From Eggerthellaceae bacterium (GTDB lineage: Bacteria; Actinomycetota; Coriobacteriia; Coriobacteriales; Eggerthellaceae), in assembly GCA_900754955.1 (NCBI GenBank), contig CAAEEV010000035.1:1-24382 (forward strand): a stretch of DNA of 24,382 bases, given 5' to 3'. Shown in pieces: positions 16,186 through 24,320 of the stretch (its first letter is position 1; each line of letters starts with the position of its first letter). Below the pieces are notes generated by a model. That model had not been told where the DNA came from and ran no database searches. It saw nothing but the letters and a program-made list of their open reading frames with translations. A program made the position numbers and the translations under genes.

Positions 16186-18678
16186 TTACACCAACGCATT
16201 TCGTCTGAAATCACGTGAGATCTCTTGCAGATCCCAATCAATCTTCGACAGAGCGATGCTAGCTTGAGAAAGACTCTTCACATCGACTCTCGTCAAAGTC
16301 TCGCGCAGTATTGGAATCGACTTAATGTCCCTCACCTGCATATTCATGGTTGGATTCATGATTTTCAAAACACAAGAAGCTATCGAAGAGTTCAGAAGTG
16401 CAAGGCAGCAGTGGTCGTATTCCCCAAGTTGACAGATCGCAGGTCCAGATTTGTCGAACAGGCACCCTGCTGGCAGCGAACGAAAACAGGGCATACCAGA
16501 CGTCAACATCGTATAGGTTATCCCTGGTCGAAACCAATACGGACGTGGAAGCAGCGTAGATGCTTGATTCGAGTCATAAAACGAACGAGCTTGATCCGCC
16601 CAATCAATCACATGAACCAAATTTCCGTACCACTTCCTAAACTCACCACCTTTAGAATACGGGATCCATTTGCCAATTTGACCTTGCCCAACCTCCCAAT
16701 GAAAACGGAGAAAACGATCGTTGTCGCCTGTAATATTGGGACTTCCTGTGTAATCAGATATTTCAGCAATCGAAAAACCCTCACTAAAAGCCCTCCGCAC
16801 TGCTTCACTCGCCCAGTAGGCTATGGGGGTGCCGGGGATGGATTTGAAGTCTTTAGCGCTGCGGCGGTAGAACCAGCCGCAGTTGGGGTTGGCTATGGCT
16901 TCCCGAATCGCCTGCTCCTTTGACTCTTCGCTGTCGAAATCGACGAGACGCAGGTACTCGCCCGTCTCCCCCGCCTTTTCGCAATGGAACACGGTTGCCG
17001 TTGTGGAAACCACTTCGCCGCCGATTGCAGAGAACGCACGTGTGCCCAGATGGGCCATCGACACGATAGAGCGCTCGGCAAGAACGCTCTCGCGCATCTT
17101 CTCGAAGCTGCCCAGGAACATCCAGCTCTGCATCGTCACCATCGCGGAGTAGCCTGCTTCGTTTGCCAGGGTGAAGCCTCTTTCGAGGAAGCATGTGCAG
17201 AGGTCGCGTTTGGCGTTGGGATGGTGCTTCGCCGTCCATTTGGCCAGCCAGGAGCCCATGTTGGAGGAGCCCATATAGGGCGGGTTGGCGATTACGGTGT
17301 CGAAGGTGCGCGAGAGCTCGCCGCAGAGCTGTTGCATAGTCTTCAGCTTCGCGAGCGTCGCATCGGCGAACAGGTCGCCACCCTCCCCGCCCAGCACCGC
17401 AAGGTCATCCTCGATCGCGTTCATGTCGTCCCCGGACGGCGCGAGCAGGCTGCCGCATTCGTCCAGATGGGCCATCGCGTCGACCAGCTGCTTCCGCGCA
17501 GCAACATGAGGCGCACGGGCAAGGTCCTCTTCGTCAAGCTCGATGCGGTGCAGCACGACGATGCGCGGCGCGACCGCCCTGCGCAGGAAGCGCGTATCGA
17601 CCTCGCACGCCTTCATCGTCAACGCGAAGCTCGCCATCTGCGCAGCACGCGGGTCGATCTCGAAACCCGTCAGGTTCTTCTCGAGAATCAAACGCGGGAT
17701 GTCACGGCGAGAGTAACCAACCTCGTCGTACATCGCCGCGAGCAGATCAAACGCGTATACGAGAATATGCCCGCTACCGCAGGCGGGATCGCATACGGTA
17801 ACCTCCTCGGGGCTCTCGACCCTGCGAACGTCCTCGCAGTTCCCCTCTTCAGGAGAGAGATAGTACTTCATCTGCTCGGTAAGTTTCGAGTCGGGATGAT
17901 TGAGCATCCAAAGCCGCCCCAAGGAGTTCTGCGCAAGATAGCGGACGATCCACTCTGGCGTGAACAGCTGCGTTGCAGGCGCCAGATCGCTCGCCGACGC
18001 CTTCCGTTTGGAGGAGAAGAACTCGTCCTTTCGGTCGGCGTTGTAGTACTGGTACATCCAGCCGACGATTTCGACTCCTTCTCGCCAGTCTTGTTCGGGG
18101 ATGTCCTCCACGAGGTGCTGGATCACGCCGTCGGAGGTCAGCAGGTTGTCGGGCAGCAGCAGCTCCATTGCGGAGCCGATGGGCTCGAACACCGCAGGCA
18201 TGCACGCCGACAGCTCGGCGCACTGCGCGAGGAACAGCACGCGGAATAGCTGCTCGTCGCTGCTCGCCTGGATGGCGTCGAGCACCTGCTGGCGGTCGAA
18301 CCCCTCGATGTCGAGGCTGAGCGCTTCCTCGATCGCCTGCGTGCGCCTGCTGAACGCACCCTCGCCTGTCGAGAACAAGCGCACACCGCTGGGAAGGCGG
18401 TCGTTCACCTCCATGAAGCGGATCGCCAGAATACGGTTGAACCACGTGTAGGCGGCGCGCTCCATCAGCGCGTCGAACCCCTCGGCGCGTACCATGCACA
18501 GCAGGTCGGCGCGCTGTCGCTGCTCCTGCGGGGAGAGCACCTCCCCATCCACGCGCGCAATAGCATCAGCCTGCGCGCCGTCGGCGTCGATGCGGTACGT
18601 CGCCGCGCGCGTCCGCACGTCCATCAGCAGCTTGGTGCGCGCCCAGGTGGCAAAGCTCTTCAATGCAGTGTCGTTCAT
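16186..18678 (-). CDS. pglX: PglX N-terminal segment: BREX adenine-specific methyltransferase core
   Basis: PglX is the BREX DNA adenine methyltransferase that marks host DNA. This 830-aa segment opens with the usual N-terminal helical region (TALKSFATWARTKLL). It carries the SAM-binding motif DPACGSGH at residues 297-304 and the catalytic NPPY at 465-468. After IPGTPIAYW near residue 617 comes the variable target-recognition region. It ends at KIDWDLQEISRDFRRNALV, equivalent to the DWD-ETSWDF-PL stretch in full-length PglX, and stops at TAA 16186. Full PglX would continue for about 320 more residues; those are supplied by the separate gene at 14451-15419. The stop codon is 2 nt before the HEPN gene. 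The start at ATG 18678, 33 nt after brxC, has only a weak Shine-Dalgarno. From roughly 16.85 kb leftward the composition turns AT-richer, suggesting exchange of the recognition region. Confidence 0.92.
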   Translation of the reverse strand: MNDTALKSFATWARTKLLMDVRTRAATYRIDADGAQADAIARVDGEVLSPQEQRQRADLLCMVRAEGFDALMERAAYTWFNRILAIRFMEVNDRLPSGVRLFSTGEGAFSRRTQAIEEALSLDIEGFDRQQVLDAIQASSDEQLFRVLFLAQCAELSACMPAVFEPIGSAMELLLPDNLLTSDGVIQHLVEDIPEQDWREGVEIVGWMYQYYNADRKDEFFSSKRKASASDLAPATQLFTPEWIVRYLAQNSLGRLWMLNHPDSKLTEQMKYYLSPEEGNCEDVRRVESPEEVTVCDPACGSGHILVYAFDLLAAMYDEVGYSRRDIPRLILEKNLTGFEIDPRAAQMASFALTMKACEVDTRFLRRAVAPRIVVLHRIELDEEDLARAPHVAARKQLVDAMAHLDECGSLLAPSGDDMNAIEDDLAVLGGEGGDLFADATLAKLKTMQQLCGELSRTFDTVIANPPYMGSSNMGSWLAKWTAKHHPNAKRDLCTCFLERGFTLANEAGYSAMVTMQSWMFLGSFEKMRESVLAERSIVSMAHLGTRAFSAIGGEVVSTTATVFHCEKAGETGEYLRLVDFDSEESKEQAIREAIANPNCGWFYRRSAKDFKSIPGTPIAYWASEAVRRAFSEGFSIAEISDYTGSPNITGDNDRFLRFHWEVGQGQIGKWIPYSKGGEFRKWYGNLVHVIDWADQARSFYDSNQASTLLPRPYWFRPGITYTMLTSGMPCFRSLPAGCLFDKSGPAICQLGEYDHCCLALLNSSIASCVLKIMNPTMNMQVRDIKSIPILRETLTRVDVKSLSQASIALSKIDWDLQEISRDFRRNALV

Positions 18679-18711
18679 AGCTCGTCTCGTCTCTTTGCTC
18701 CGCTTGCTCCT

Positions 18712-21700
18712 CTACCCCAGCCGCACCGCGTCGTATTCTTCAAGCGCGTCCAGCAGCTTGGTGCGGATGGCCTCCACGTAGGCGTCCACCTCAGCCTCGT
18801 TCGTGAGCCGATGAGGCGGGCACACCTCCGAGCGCGCAAGCGTCTTCTCCTTCTTGGGCGAAGCCGCAGGAGGAACGGCACCGCCAGCCGACGGCTTGCT
18901 GCGCAGTTGTTCGATCGTCTTGTCGACCAGGCGGTACTGCTTATCGAGCCACCCATTCAGGCGATACGCCTCCGCATCAAGCTGCTGGGCGTTGTTCGCG
19001 CCGTGGACAAACCCTTGACGCTGCTCAAGCTCGTTGCGGGCCGCGGCCAGCACGGCGCTTACCGCCGCGTGCGCACCCTCGGGCACCGCACCCGCAAGCT
19101 GGCCATCCGCGTATGCGGAAAGCTCCGTTTCGATTTTCTTCATGCGGTCGAGCAGGTGCTGCCGCAGCCTCTGCATCACCTCGCCGTGTGCAGCGCTGAG
19201 CCGCTTGCACAACCCCGTGATTTCTGGAACGCGACGGTACGGCTTCGGCATCCGTACAATCTCCGTGAGCGCATCCGTCGCCTCGCGCGCCTGCTCATTA
19301 CCTGCGAGGTGCTCCTTTTCGGCCGCAGCGAGCTGCAGCGCCTTCACCGCGTCATCGAACTTCTCGCGCTGGCTGCCGAAGAAGTTCTCCACGTCCACCA
19401 TGTCCTCGGCGAAATCGAGCAGGTCGTCCTCGGCATCGGAGAACGCCTTCAAAAACGCGAACGGATCGGCCTTCGCCTTCAGCACACGATCGGCTGCCTG
19501 CAAGCCTGCTTCCGCCACCGCACGACCCGGATAGGGATACTCCTCACGCTCGCGCGCGTAAACACCGCTGAGCAGCTCGCGACAGCGATCGCGGCAGCCC
19601 GCAAGCGCCTCGGCCACGCCCGCCACGATGCCGTCCTCGTCGTCGGGCAGCTTCATTCCGGGAGCGAAGTCCTTCATGGCGGTGCGCACCCTGCGCAAAA
19701 GCGACTCCGGCAACTTCTCGCGCAGCTCCACCACTGCCTTCTCCGCCTGCTTGCCGCACAGGCAATCGAGCAGCCGGTCGGCGGGCGCGGGCACCACGCC
19801 ACCGTAGGTCACGCGTGCCAGCTGGTCGGCAACCAGACGCGCGATCACCGCCGCCACGTCGATCTCGCGCCAACCGTAAGGCTTGCCCTGGTAGCGCTTC
19901 TGCACGTCAGCCGCGCTCGGCGTGATCGCGAGCACCTTCTGCTGCTGGAGGAACTGCTTCATGTCGTCGGCGGCGCGCTCGTTCGACCCGCCCGTTCCAT
20001 CAAGCGCACGCTGGTCGGTTCCCTTCAGGATGCGCAGCACGTCCGCATCGCCCTGCACGGGTGCGTCGATCAGGTCGGCCTTGCTGAACACCGTCTGCGA
20101 CAGCCGCTCCAGCACACCCTCGATCACCTGCTTTCCGCCGCCCGCAGGCGTCTGGATCATCTGACCGCCCACAGCGCACCGCGCATCGCGCAGCGCCTCT
20201 TCGAGCAGGCCCTTCGCCTCACGTTCGAGCTGCGCCGCCTCCCGCTGCTTGTCGGCAATGATACGCTGCGTGCTCGCGGGCAGCATCGCCGTGTTCTGCG
20301 TGCGCACGTAGCGGCGGATCTGGGCCGCGCTCTTGATAGCGTCGTAGTAGTCGGCGTCTTCGGACAGCACCACGAGCGCCTGATCGGTCGACTTCACAGC
20401 GAGTTCGCCCTCGCCCGCCTGCGCCAAGTCGTGGCCCGCCGTGATGATGTTGAGCCGCATGCCGTTGTGCGGCTGGCCGTAGGACGAGTCGTCCACAAAG
20501 CGATCAACCAGGAAGTCATTCGCACCGCGGCGCAACTTCATGCTCGGCCAGATCTCCTCGAACACGACTTTCTTCACCTGCTCAACCACCGCAGCAAGAT
20601 CAACGCTTGTCTCGCGAATGGCGCGTGCGATGTCCTGCTCCTCGTCGGTAAGGAAGTTGTAGCAATCGCCCTGGCGCGCTACGTAGTTCTGACGCACAAG
20701 ACGGTCGAGCGACGCCTTAACACGCTCGCGCAGATCCATCGTGTTCACGTCCATGTCGTCTGCCATCATGATGGCGATGTTGCCCGCCGTGGGCTTCACG
20801 TCGTTGATGTACCGGATGAGATACAGAAGCTTCAGCACCTCGACGTCCTGCGGCTCGATGCCCGCCCCGTCCTCGGCGGCGCGCTGGCAGCGATCGACCA
20901 CCTGGATGATGCCGTGGTCGAGGTCTTTCGAGATGGTGTCAAAGAAGCGCCAGAACGGCACAAGCGCCGTACTGCTGCGCTCCTGGATGCGCTGCACAGA
21001 CTCCTGGAACGCCGACAGCATCGAACGCTCGCCTGTGGACATGTGCTTGGCAGAGATACCGTGCTTGCGGATCTCGGTCATCACATTAGGCAAGATCTTG
21101 AACTGATATCCCGCGAACGGGTACGTCTCCGCGAAGTCGCGCTCCGACGAGTAGCCAGCCAGGTCGCCGCGTGAGTCCTCGAATGCGAACAGATTCTTGA
21201 GCACGGCGCTCTTCTGGGCGAACTCGGCCTCGAGCAGCGACGCGGCCGCAGCGGTCTTCTGCAGTACGCGCTTCTTAATGACCTCGTCGACCGAGCTGCT
21301 CGAAAGCGACAGACGCGTGTTGAAGCGGCCCTGAATCTTCGAGAAGTCGTTGCCGACAACCATCACCACTTCGTCGATGGCCTCCTGGCTGGTCACCATC
21401 ACCCACACCTGGCCGCGGCACTTCGCGCCGATCTCCTCCACGAGCGACTGCAGGCTGAGCATGAGGTTCACGTCATCGCCGATGAACTGGCCCACCTCGT
21501 CGGCCATGAACAGCAGGCGGAACTTTCCGCCCTCCTCACGCGCGCGCTTATCAGCGTAGGCGGCCACCTCGTCGACGAAGCGATCGAGCGGGATGGCGGC
21601 ATCCTCACCGCCGTCGAACCAATGCTCGGCAGATGCCCGCCCCATCACCTCGGCCTGCACGAGCGCTTCGACGATATCCTCCTCGAAGTACTCGTAGCTG

Positions 21701-22299
21701 TCGCGGGATTCCGTCCACGGCTCGCCGTTCACCTGCTCGAACGCGGCACGGAACCGCTCAGTCTTGCCCTGCTCGTCGATGAACGCCTCGAGCTTCGCCA
21801 GACGCAGGTCGTTGCCGAAAAAGCCGCGGTGCTCGTAGAACACCCGCTCGAACGTGCGCAGCAGCGCCGTGCGCGCCGTGTCGCCCTCCTTCCAGTGACC
21901 GCCCTTCGCGTCGATGTTGAACAGGATCGCCTCCGTGGGAACGGACACCGCGCGCTGTACGTTCGACTCCACCAGCGGGTCGGCGAACTTGCCCGCGAAG
22001 TACGCCGAAGCGGGCTTGCCCTCCACCTCGCGGTTCGAAAGCAGATACGACAGCATTTTGAGGAAGTGCGACTTGCCCGAGCCGAAGAAGCCCGAGATCC
22101 ACACGCCGATCTTGTCCGTGGGAACGTCGAGCGCATGGCAATAGCTCTCGAAGAAGTCCGAGAAGTGGCGCTGCAGCTCGCGCGTCACCACGTATTCGGA
22201 GAGCTCTTGGCGTAGGGATTCCGCATCGTCTTGCGCCACTTTCACCACGCCGTTGATGGGGCGGTTGATGTCCTTCTCGAAGATGTCCTTGATGATCAT
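18712..22299 (-). CDS. brxC: BrxC, large BREX P-loop ATPase
   Basis: BrxC is the roughly 1200-aa ATPase of BREX (PglY-related, with DUF499-like features), and this 1195-aa protein has the expected length. It begins with the family-typical KDIFEKDINRPINGVVK. It carries Walker A GFFGSGKSHFLKML (from residue 70) and the Walker B-like FRLLFMADEVGQFIG with Asp-Glu near 267-268. SSSSVDEVIKKRVLQKT follows the ATPase core. The C-terminal half is helical and ends in a basic linker (ASPKKEKTLARSEVCPPHRL). The start at ATG 22299 is 15 nt after the brxB stop, with AAAGG upstream. The frame is intact. Order and spacing match type 1 BREX. Confidence 0.96.
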   Translation of the reverse strand: MIIKDIFEKDINRPINGVVKVAQDDAESLRQELSEYVVTRELQRHFSDFFESYCHALDVPTDKIGVWISGFFGSGKSHFLKMLSYLLSNREVEGKPASAYFAGKFADPLVESNVQRAVSVPTEAILFNIDAKGGHWKEGDTARTALLRTFERVFYEHRGFFGNDLRLAKLEAFIDEQGKTERFRAAFEQVNGEPWTESRDSYEYFEEDIVEALVQAEVMGRASAEHWFDGGEDAAIPLDRFVDEVAAYADKRAREEGGKFRLLFMADEVGQFIGDDVNLMLSLQSLVEEIGAKCRGQVWVMVTSQEAIDEVVMVVGNDFSKIQGRFNTRLSLSSSSVDEVIKKRVLQKTAAAASLLEAEFAQKSAVLKNLFAFEDSRGDLAGYSSERDFAETYPFAGYQFKILPNVMTEIRKHGISAKHMSTGERSMLSAFQESVQRIQERSSTALVPFWRFFDTISKDLDHGIIQVVDRCQRAAEDGAGIEPQDVEVLKLLYLIRYINDVKPTAGNIAIMMADDMDVNTMDLRERVKASLDRLVRQNYVARQGDCYNFLTDEEQDIARAIRETSVDLAAVVEQVKKVVFEEIWPSMKLRRGANDFLVDRFVDDSSYGQPHNGMRLNIITAGHDLAQAGEGELAVKSTDQALVVLSEDADYYDAIKSAAQIRRYVRTQNTAMLPASTQRIIADKQREAAQLEREAKGLLEEALRDARCAVGGQMIQTPAGGGKQVIEGVLERLSQTVFSKADLIDAPVQGDADVLRILKGTDQRALDGTGGSNERAADDMKQFLQQQKVLAITPSAADVQKRYQGKPYGWREIDVAAVIARLVADQLARVTYGGVVPAPADRLLDCLCGKQAEKAVVELREKLPESLLRRVRTAMKDFAPGMKLPDDEDGIVAGVAEALAGCRDRCRELLSGVYAREREEYPYPGRAVAEAGLQAADRVLKAKADPFAFLKAFSDAEDDLLDFAEDMVDVENFFGSQREKFDDAVKALQLAAAEKEHLAGNEQAREATDALTEIVRMPKPYRRVPEITGLCKRLSAAHGEVMQRLRQHLLDRMKKIETELSAYADGQLAGAVPEGAHAAVSAVLAAARNELEQRQGFVHGANNAQQLDAEAYRLNGWLDKQYRLVDKTIEQLRSKPSAGGAVPPAASPKKEKTLARSEVCPPHRLTNEAEVDAYVEAIRTKLLDALEEYDAVRLG

Positions 22300-22314
22300 C
22301 GCACTGCCTTTCGC

Positions 22315-22914
22315 TTACGAGATGTCGAACGCACGGTAGTAATTGCCGTCTTTCAGACGACCGAACAAGCTGAACGTCTGCCCGTCGAACACGCCCGGGT
22401 ACGCCACCACTACGGGCGTATCGGGAAACAGATGTTGCATGTTGTCGAGAAGCGCGTGAACGCGCAAAAACGGGTAGGCCTCCCCCACGCCCGTGATGAC
22501 GAGCACGTCGCGCAGGCCGTGCGGCTCGTAGTCGAGCTCGCGCGCGAATGCCTCGGGCGTGGCGATCTTCGCAAGCTGCTTGAGCTGGCGGTCGGAGCCG
22601 TGTTTGGCCTCCTGCTTGGGAATGGCGCCGAGAATGCGCTTCTTCTCGCAGATGGAGAGGAAGGCGTCGTACAAGTTGCGCACAACGATGCGGCACGGCA
22701 GCTTCCCCGCATCCGACTGGGCTTGCAGGTTGGCCACGAACGCGCGCAGCTCCAGCTCGAGCGCAGGGTGGTAGCAGAACGTGAAGAAGCCCACCTCGTT
22801 GCCAAGACCGCGGTTGCTGAGGAAGTCGTCGCTTGCGAGGCGCTCGCGCAGGGCGGCGCAACGGCGCTCGAAGTCTTCGCGCGCCTTCTGGATGGTGCGA
22901 GTTTCAGCGGTCAT
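22315..22914 (-). CDS. brxB: BrxB, DUF1788 BREX protein
   Basis: BrxB is a small core BREX protein of unknown biochemical role (DUF1788). I place the start at ATG 22914, giving 199 aa, because it overlaps the brxA stop as ATGA; the frame is open further upstream but without support. Family-like features are FERRCAALRERLASDDFLSN, NEVGFFTFCYHPALELELRA, the VLVITGVGEAYPFLRVHALL stretch, and a C-terminal VVVAYPGVFDGQTFSLFGRL ending in YYRAFDI. The length is normal for the family. Translation is probably coupled to brxA, and brxC follows after 15 nt. Confidence 0.95.
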   Translation of the reverse strand: MTAETRTIQKAREDFERRCAALRERLASDDFLSNRGLGNEVGFFTFCYHPALELELRAFVANLQAQSDAGKLPCRIVVRNLYDAFLSICEKKRILGAIPKQEAKHGSDRQLKQLAKIATPEAFARELDYEPHGLRDVLVITGVGEAYPFLRVHALLDNMQHLFPDTPVVVAYPGVFDGQTFSLFGRLKDGNYYRAFDIS

Positions 22915-23591
22915 TCGGACACTCCCGTCGCAGAAGACGCCGCGCGGGAAATGCACGACGCGGCATCAGGTATCCTCTGCTCGTAGCTGCCGCCGAACGC
23001 CGCGAGCAGAACGGCATCACCGTTGCGCCTGATACCCGCCTCGACGGCAGGGTCGAGCAGCACGGGATGCAGATCGGAGGAACGCGGCGATGCGAGGAAC
23101 CCCGCACCGGCGAGCACGCTGAAGAGCACGCCGCGCAGCTTCTTCTGCGTCGATTCGGCCCAACCGTCCTCGACGTAGCGGTCCTGGTAGCGCGTGAGGA
23201 ACGCGCCCACATCACCGCGCGTCAGCGAGAAGTCGTACGATGCGAGGCGCGCCCCGATCTCCTCCAGCATGAAGCGGAGCACCAGGTGGTACACGCGCAT
23301 CATGGTGTACAGGTTGGTCTGAGCCGCCTGCTCCGCGCTTCCCCGTGCAATGAGCTCGGCGAGTTCGGGGCCTGCGGCGTTGAGTCGGCAAAGACACGCG
23401 CGTAATTTCGAAGTGATCTCGCGCGCGGTGGGATATTGGAACAGGTTGTCGCGCTTCACGAGGTCAGCGATCTCCTCGTCGCTCAGATCTCGAACGCGCA
23501 GATCCGCCACGATGCGCATCTCCCGCATGAGAAACTGCTCGCGCGTCAGAGATCCTCCGCCTCGCTGGGCGACGGCGCCCCCTGAACCCAT
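22911..23591 (-). CDS. brxA: BrxA, DUF1819 BREX protein
   Basis: BrxA is the small DNA-binding BREX protein of the DUF1819 family. ATG 23591 is preferred (226 aa) because GAGGAGG lies 7 nt upstream; the frame extends to an ATG at 23654 that has no such site. Matching features are LTREQFLMREMRIVADLRV, DEEIADLVKRDNLFQYPTAR, the helical MMRVYHLVLRFMLEEIG region, and a central WAESTQKKLRGVLFSVLAGA that resembles the DNA-contacting part of the family. It is the first gene of the operon and overlaps brxB by 4 nt. Confidence 0.95.
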   Translation of the reverse strand: MGSGGAVAQRGGGSLTREQFLMREMRIVADLRVRDLSDEEIADLVKRDNLFQYPTAREITSKLRACLCRLNAAGPELAELIARGSAEQAAQTNLYTMMRVYHLVLRFMLEEIGARLASYDFSLTRGDVGAFLTRYQDRYVEDGWAESTQKKLRGVLFSVLAGAGFLASPRSSDLHPVLLDPAVEAGIRRNGDAVLLAAFGGSYEQRIPDAASCISRAASSATGVSE

Positions 23592-23635
23592 TCCGCATCC
23601 TCCTCGTCCCAAAACGCACATTCCAACGGAATACG

Positions 23636-23860
23636 TTACGCGAGCAAAACGCAAATGAGCTGATCAACATTTATGCCATTTGACCAGGCGCTTTCGATGA
23701 AAAAGTTGCGCAACTTTTCAGTCTTCGCAACCTTCTCGAGAGCGTCGTTTATACGGGCCGGCATCGGGAGGTCGAACGATTTACCCCTATCGACCTGCAA
23801 TAACTCTGCGCAGCGCGTTCCCTGTTGTTCTTCGTTTGTTGGTAATAAACCAACAACCAT
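23636..23860 (-). CDS. Possible small upstream ORF before brxA (74 aa)
   Basis: A 74-codon frame from ATG 23860 to TAA 23636 lies between the XRE gene and brxA. A longer start at 23944 would overlap the XRE gene. The translated tail reads DLPMPARINDALEKVAKTEK, vaguely like a small helical DNA-binding protein, but I recognise no family. Against it: there is no clear ribosome binding site, and two palindromes (23836-23856 and 23701-23718) fall inside the frame. The stretch may simply be a regulatory region. If translated, it would be the first gene of the operon. Confidence 0.28.
   Translation of the reverse strand: MVVGLLPTNEEQQGTRCAELLQVDRGKSFDLPMPARINDALEKVAKTEKLRNFFIESAWSNGINVDQLICVLLA
23701..23718. 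promoter_or_regulatory. Perfect 18-bp palindrome upstream of brxA
   Basis: AAAAGTTGCGCAACTTTT is its own reverse complement over all 18 bases and lies 110 bp upstream of the brxA start. A palindrome of this size suits a dimeric repressor site, perhaps for the divergent XRE protein or another regulator. It could also be a hairpin, or incidental if the small ORF across it is real. Confidence 0.4.
23836..23856. promoter_or_regulatory. Inverted repeat, candidate XRE operator
   Basis: Arms TTGTTGGT (23836-23843) and ACCAACAA (23849-23856) are perfectly complementary around a 5-nt spacer. The repeat overlaps the predicted -35 of the XRE gene, the usual place for an autoregulatory operator. It is 245 bp upstream of brxA, so control of the BREX operon from here would need a promoter nearby. 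Confidence 0.5.
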
Positions 23861-23868
23861 GATATACC
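23839..23868 (+). promoter_or_regulatory. Predicted promoter of the XRE gene
   Basis: A -35-like TTGGTA (23839-23844) is 18 nt from TATACC (23863-23868). The latter is preceded by TGA, giving an extended -10. Transcription would start near 23875, about 13 nt before the ATG, which fits the absence of a Shine-Dalgarno sequence. Confidence 0.4.
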
Positions 23869-23887
23869 ATCGCCTAGGCTTTTTCCC

Positions 23888-24106
23888 ATGGATTTCATCC
23901 CCGAAAAACCCCATCGCGTACGGCTCGGTGCAAACATTCGACAACGCCGAAAAGCCGCCAAACTATCCCTGCGCGAGTTCGGCCTCATGACGGGGATCGA
24001 CTACGCCTACCTCTCGAATATCGAGAACGGCAAAGCCAACGCCACCGTTGACGTACTGGCAAAGATAGCCGACGGTCTCGGCGTCACAATCAAGGACCTG
24101 TTCTAA
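23888..24106 (+). CDS. XRE-family (Cro/C1-type) transcriptional regulator
   Basis: This 72-aa protein is a single helix-turn-helix domain of the Cro/C1 type. LGANIRQRRKAAKLSLREFG forms the first helices, TGIDYAYLSNIENGKAN is the recognition-helix region (about residues 35-51), and VDVLAKIADGLGVTIKDLF is the typical end. It lacks any ligand-binding or dimerisation extension. It is divergent from the BREX operon and has an inverted repeat over its own promoter, so it probably represses itself. Whether it also controls brxA is inference; the better-known BREX regulator BrxR is a WYL-domain protein, not this type. The leader is very short and has no Shine-Dalgarno. Confidence 0.9.
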   Translation: MDFIPEKPHRVRLGANIRQRRKAAKLSLREFGLMTGIDYAYLSNIENGKANATVDVLAKIADGLGVTIKDLF

Positions 24107-24153
24107 CTCTTTGCGCGCCACCATCCATATCGCACGAACTTTTATGAAAGCGC

Positions 24154-24182
24154 TTGTCTTAACAGGGTGGGTGTGATATAAA
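24154..24182 (+). promoter_or_regulatory. Strong sigma70-like promoter for the DUF3800 leader
   Basis: A -35 element TTGTCT (24154-24159) is separated by exactly 17 nt from TATAAA (24177-24182), with TGA directly before it as an extended -10. Transcription should start near 24189, about 130 nt before the DUF3800 start codon. Confidence 0.6.
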
Positions 24183-24188
24183 TATATC

Positions 24189-24320
24189 GGTCACCTCGTA
24201 TGAGGGGGCTATCGCGAGCCGGGGGGTTCTCCCCGGCATTCTTATTCTTGCGGCTCTTTCCGCACACGCCCAAAGGACTCGGCGGCACACCGCTTCCCTC
24301 TTTGTGCGCAAAGGAGCCTC
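24189..24320 (+). ncRNA. Structured leader RNA upstream of a DUF3800 gene
   Basis: The predicted transcript contains several hairpins before the DUF3800 start. These are CCTC/GAGG (24194-24205), a 7-bp GCCGGGG/CCCCGGC stem with a 6-nt loop (24218-24237) followed by a T-rich stretch, TGCGG/CCGCA (24249-24264), and GCGG/CCGC (24282-24293). Candidate structured RNAs named DUF3800 motifs have been described next to genes of this family, so this is probably a member or relative; I cannot assign which. The 7-bp hairpin followed by ATTCTTATTCTT could also act as a terminator or attenuator. Confidence 0.45.

Noticed and set aside
14451..18678. pglX phase switching by DNA inversion, as seen in some lactic acid bacteria
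   Set aside because: I saw no long inverted repeats flanking the recognition region, no duplicate pglX segment and no recombinase gene in the window.
18811..21174. 787-codon plus-strand open frame opposite brxC
   Set aside because: Antisense shadow of brxC, with arginine/leucine/histidine-rich composition and no family resemblance.
24218..24249. Simple rho-independent terminator of the XRE transcript
   Set aside because: The stem and T-rich tail fit loosely, but a strong promoter lies between it and the XRE gene, so it belongs to the DUF3800 leader; an attenuator role remains possible.
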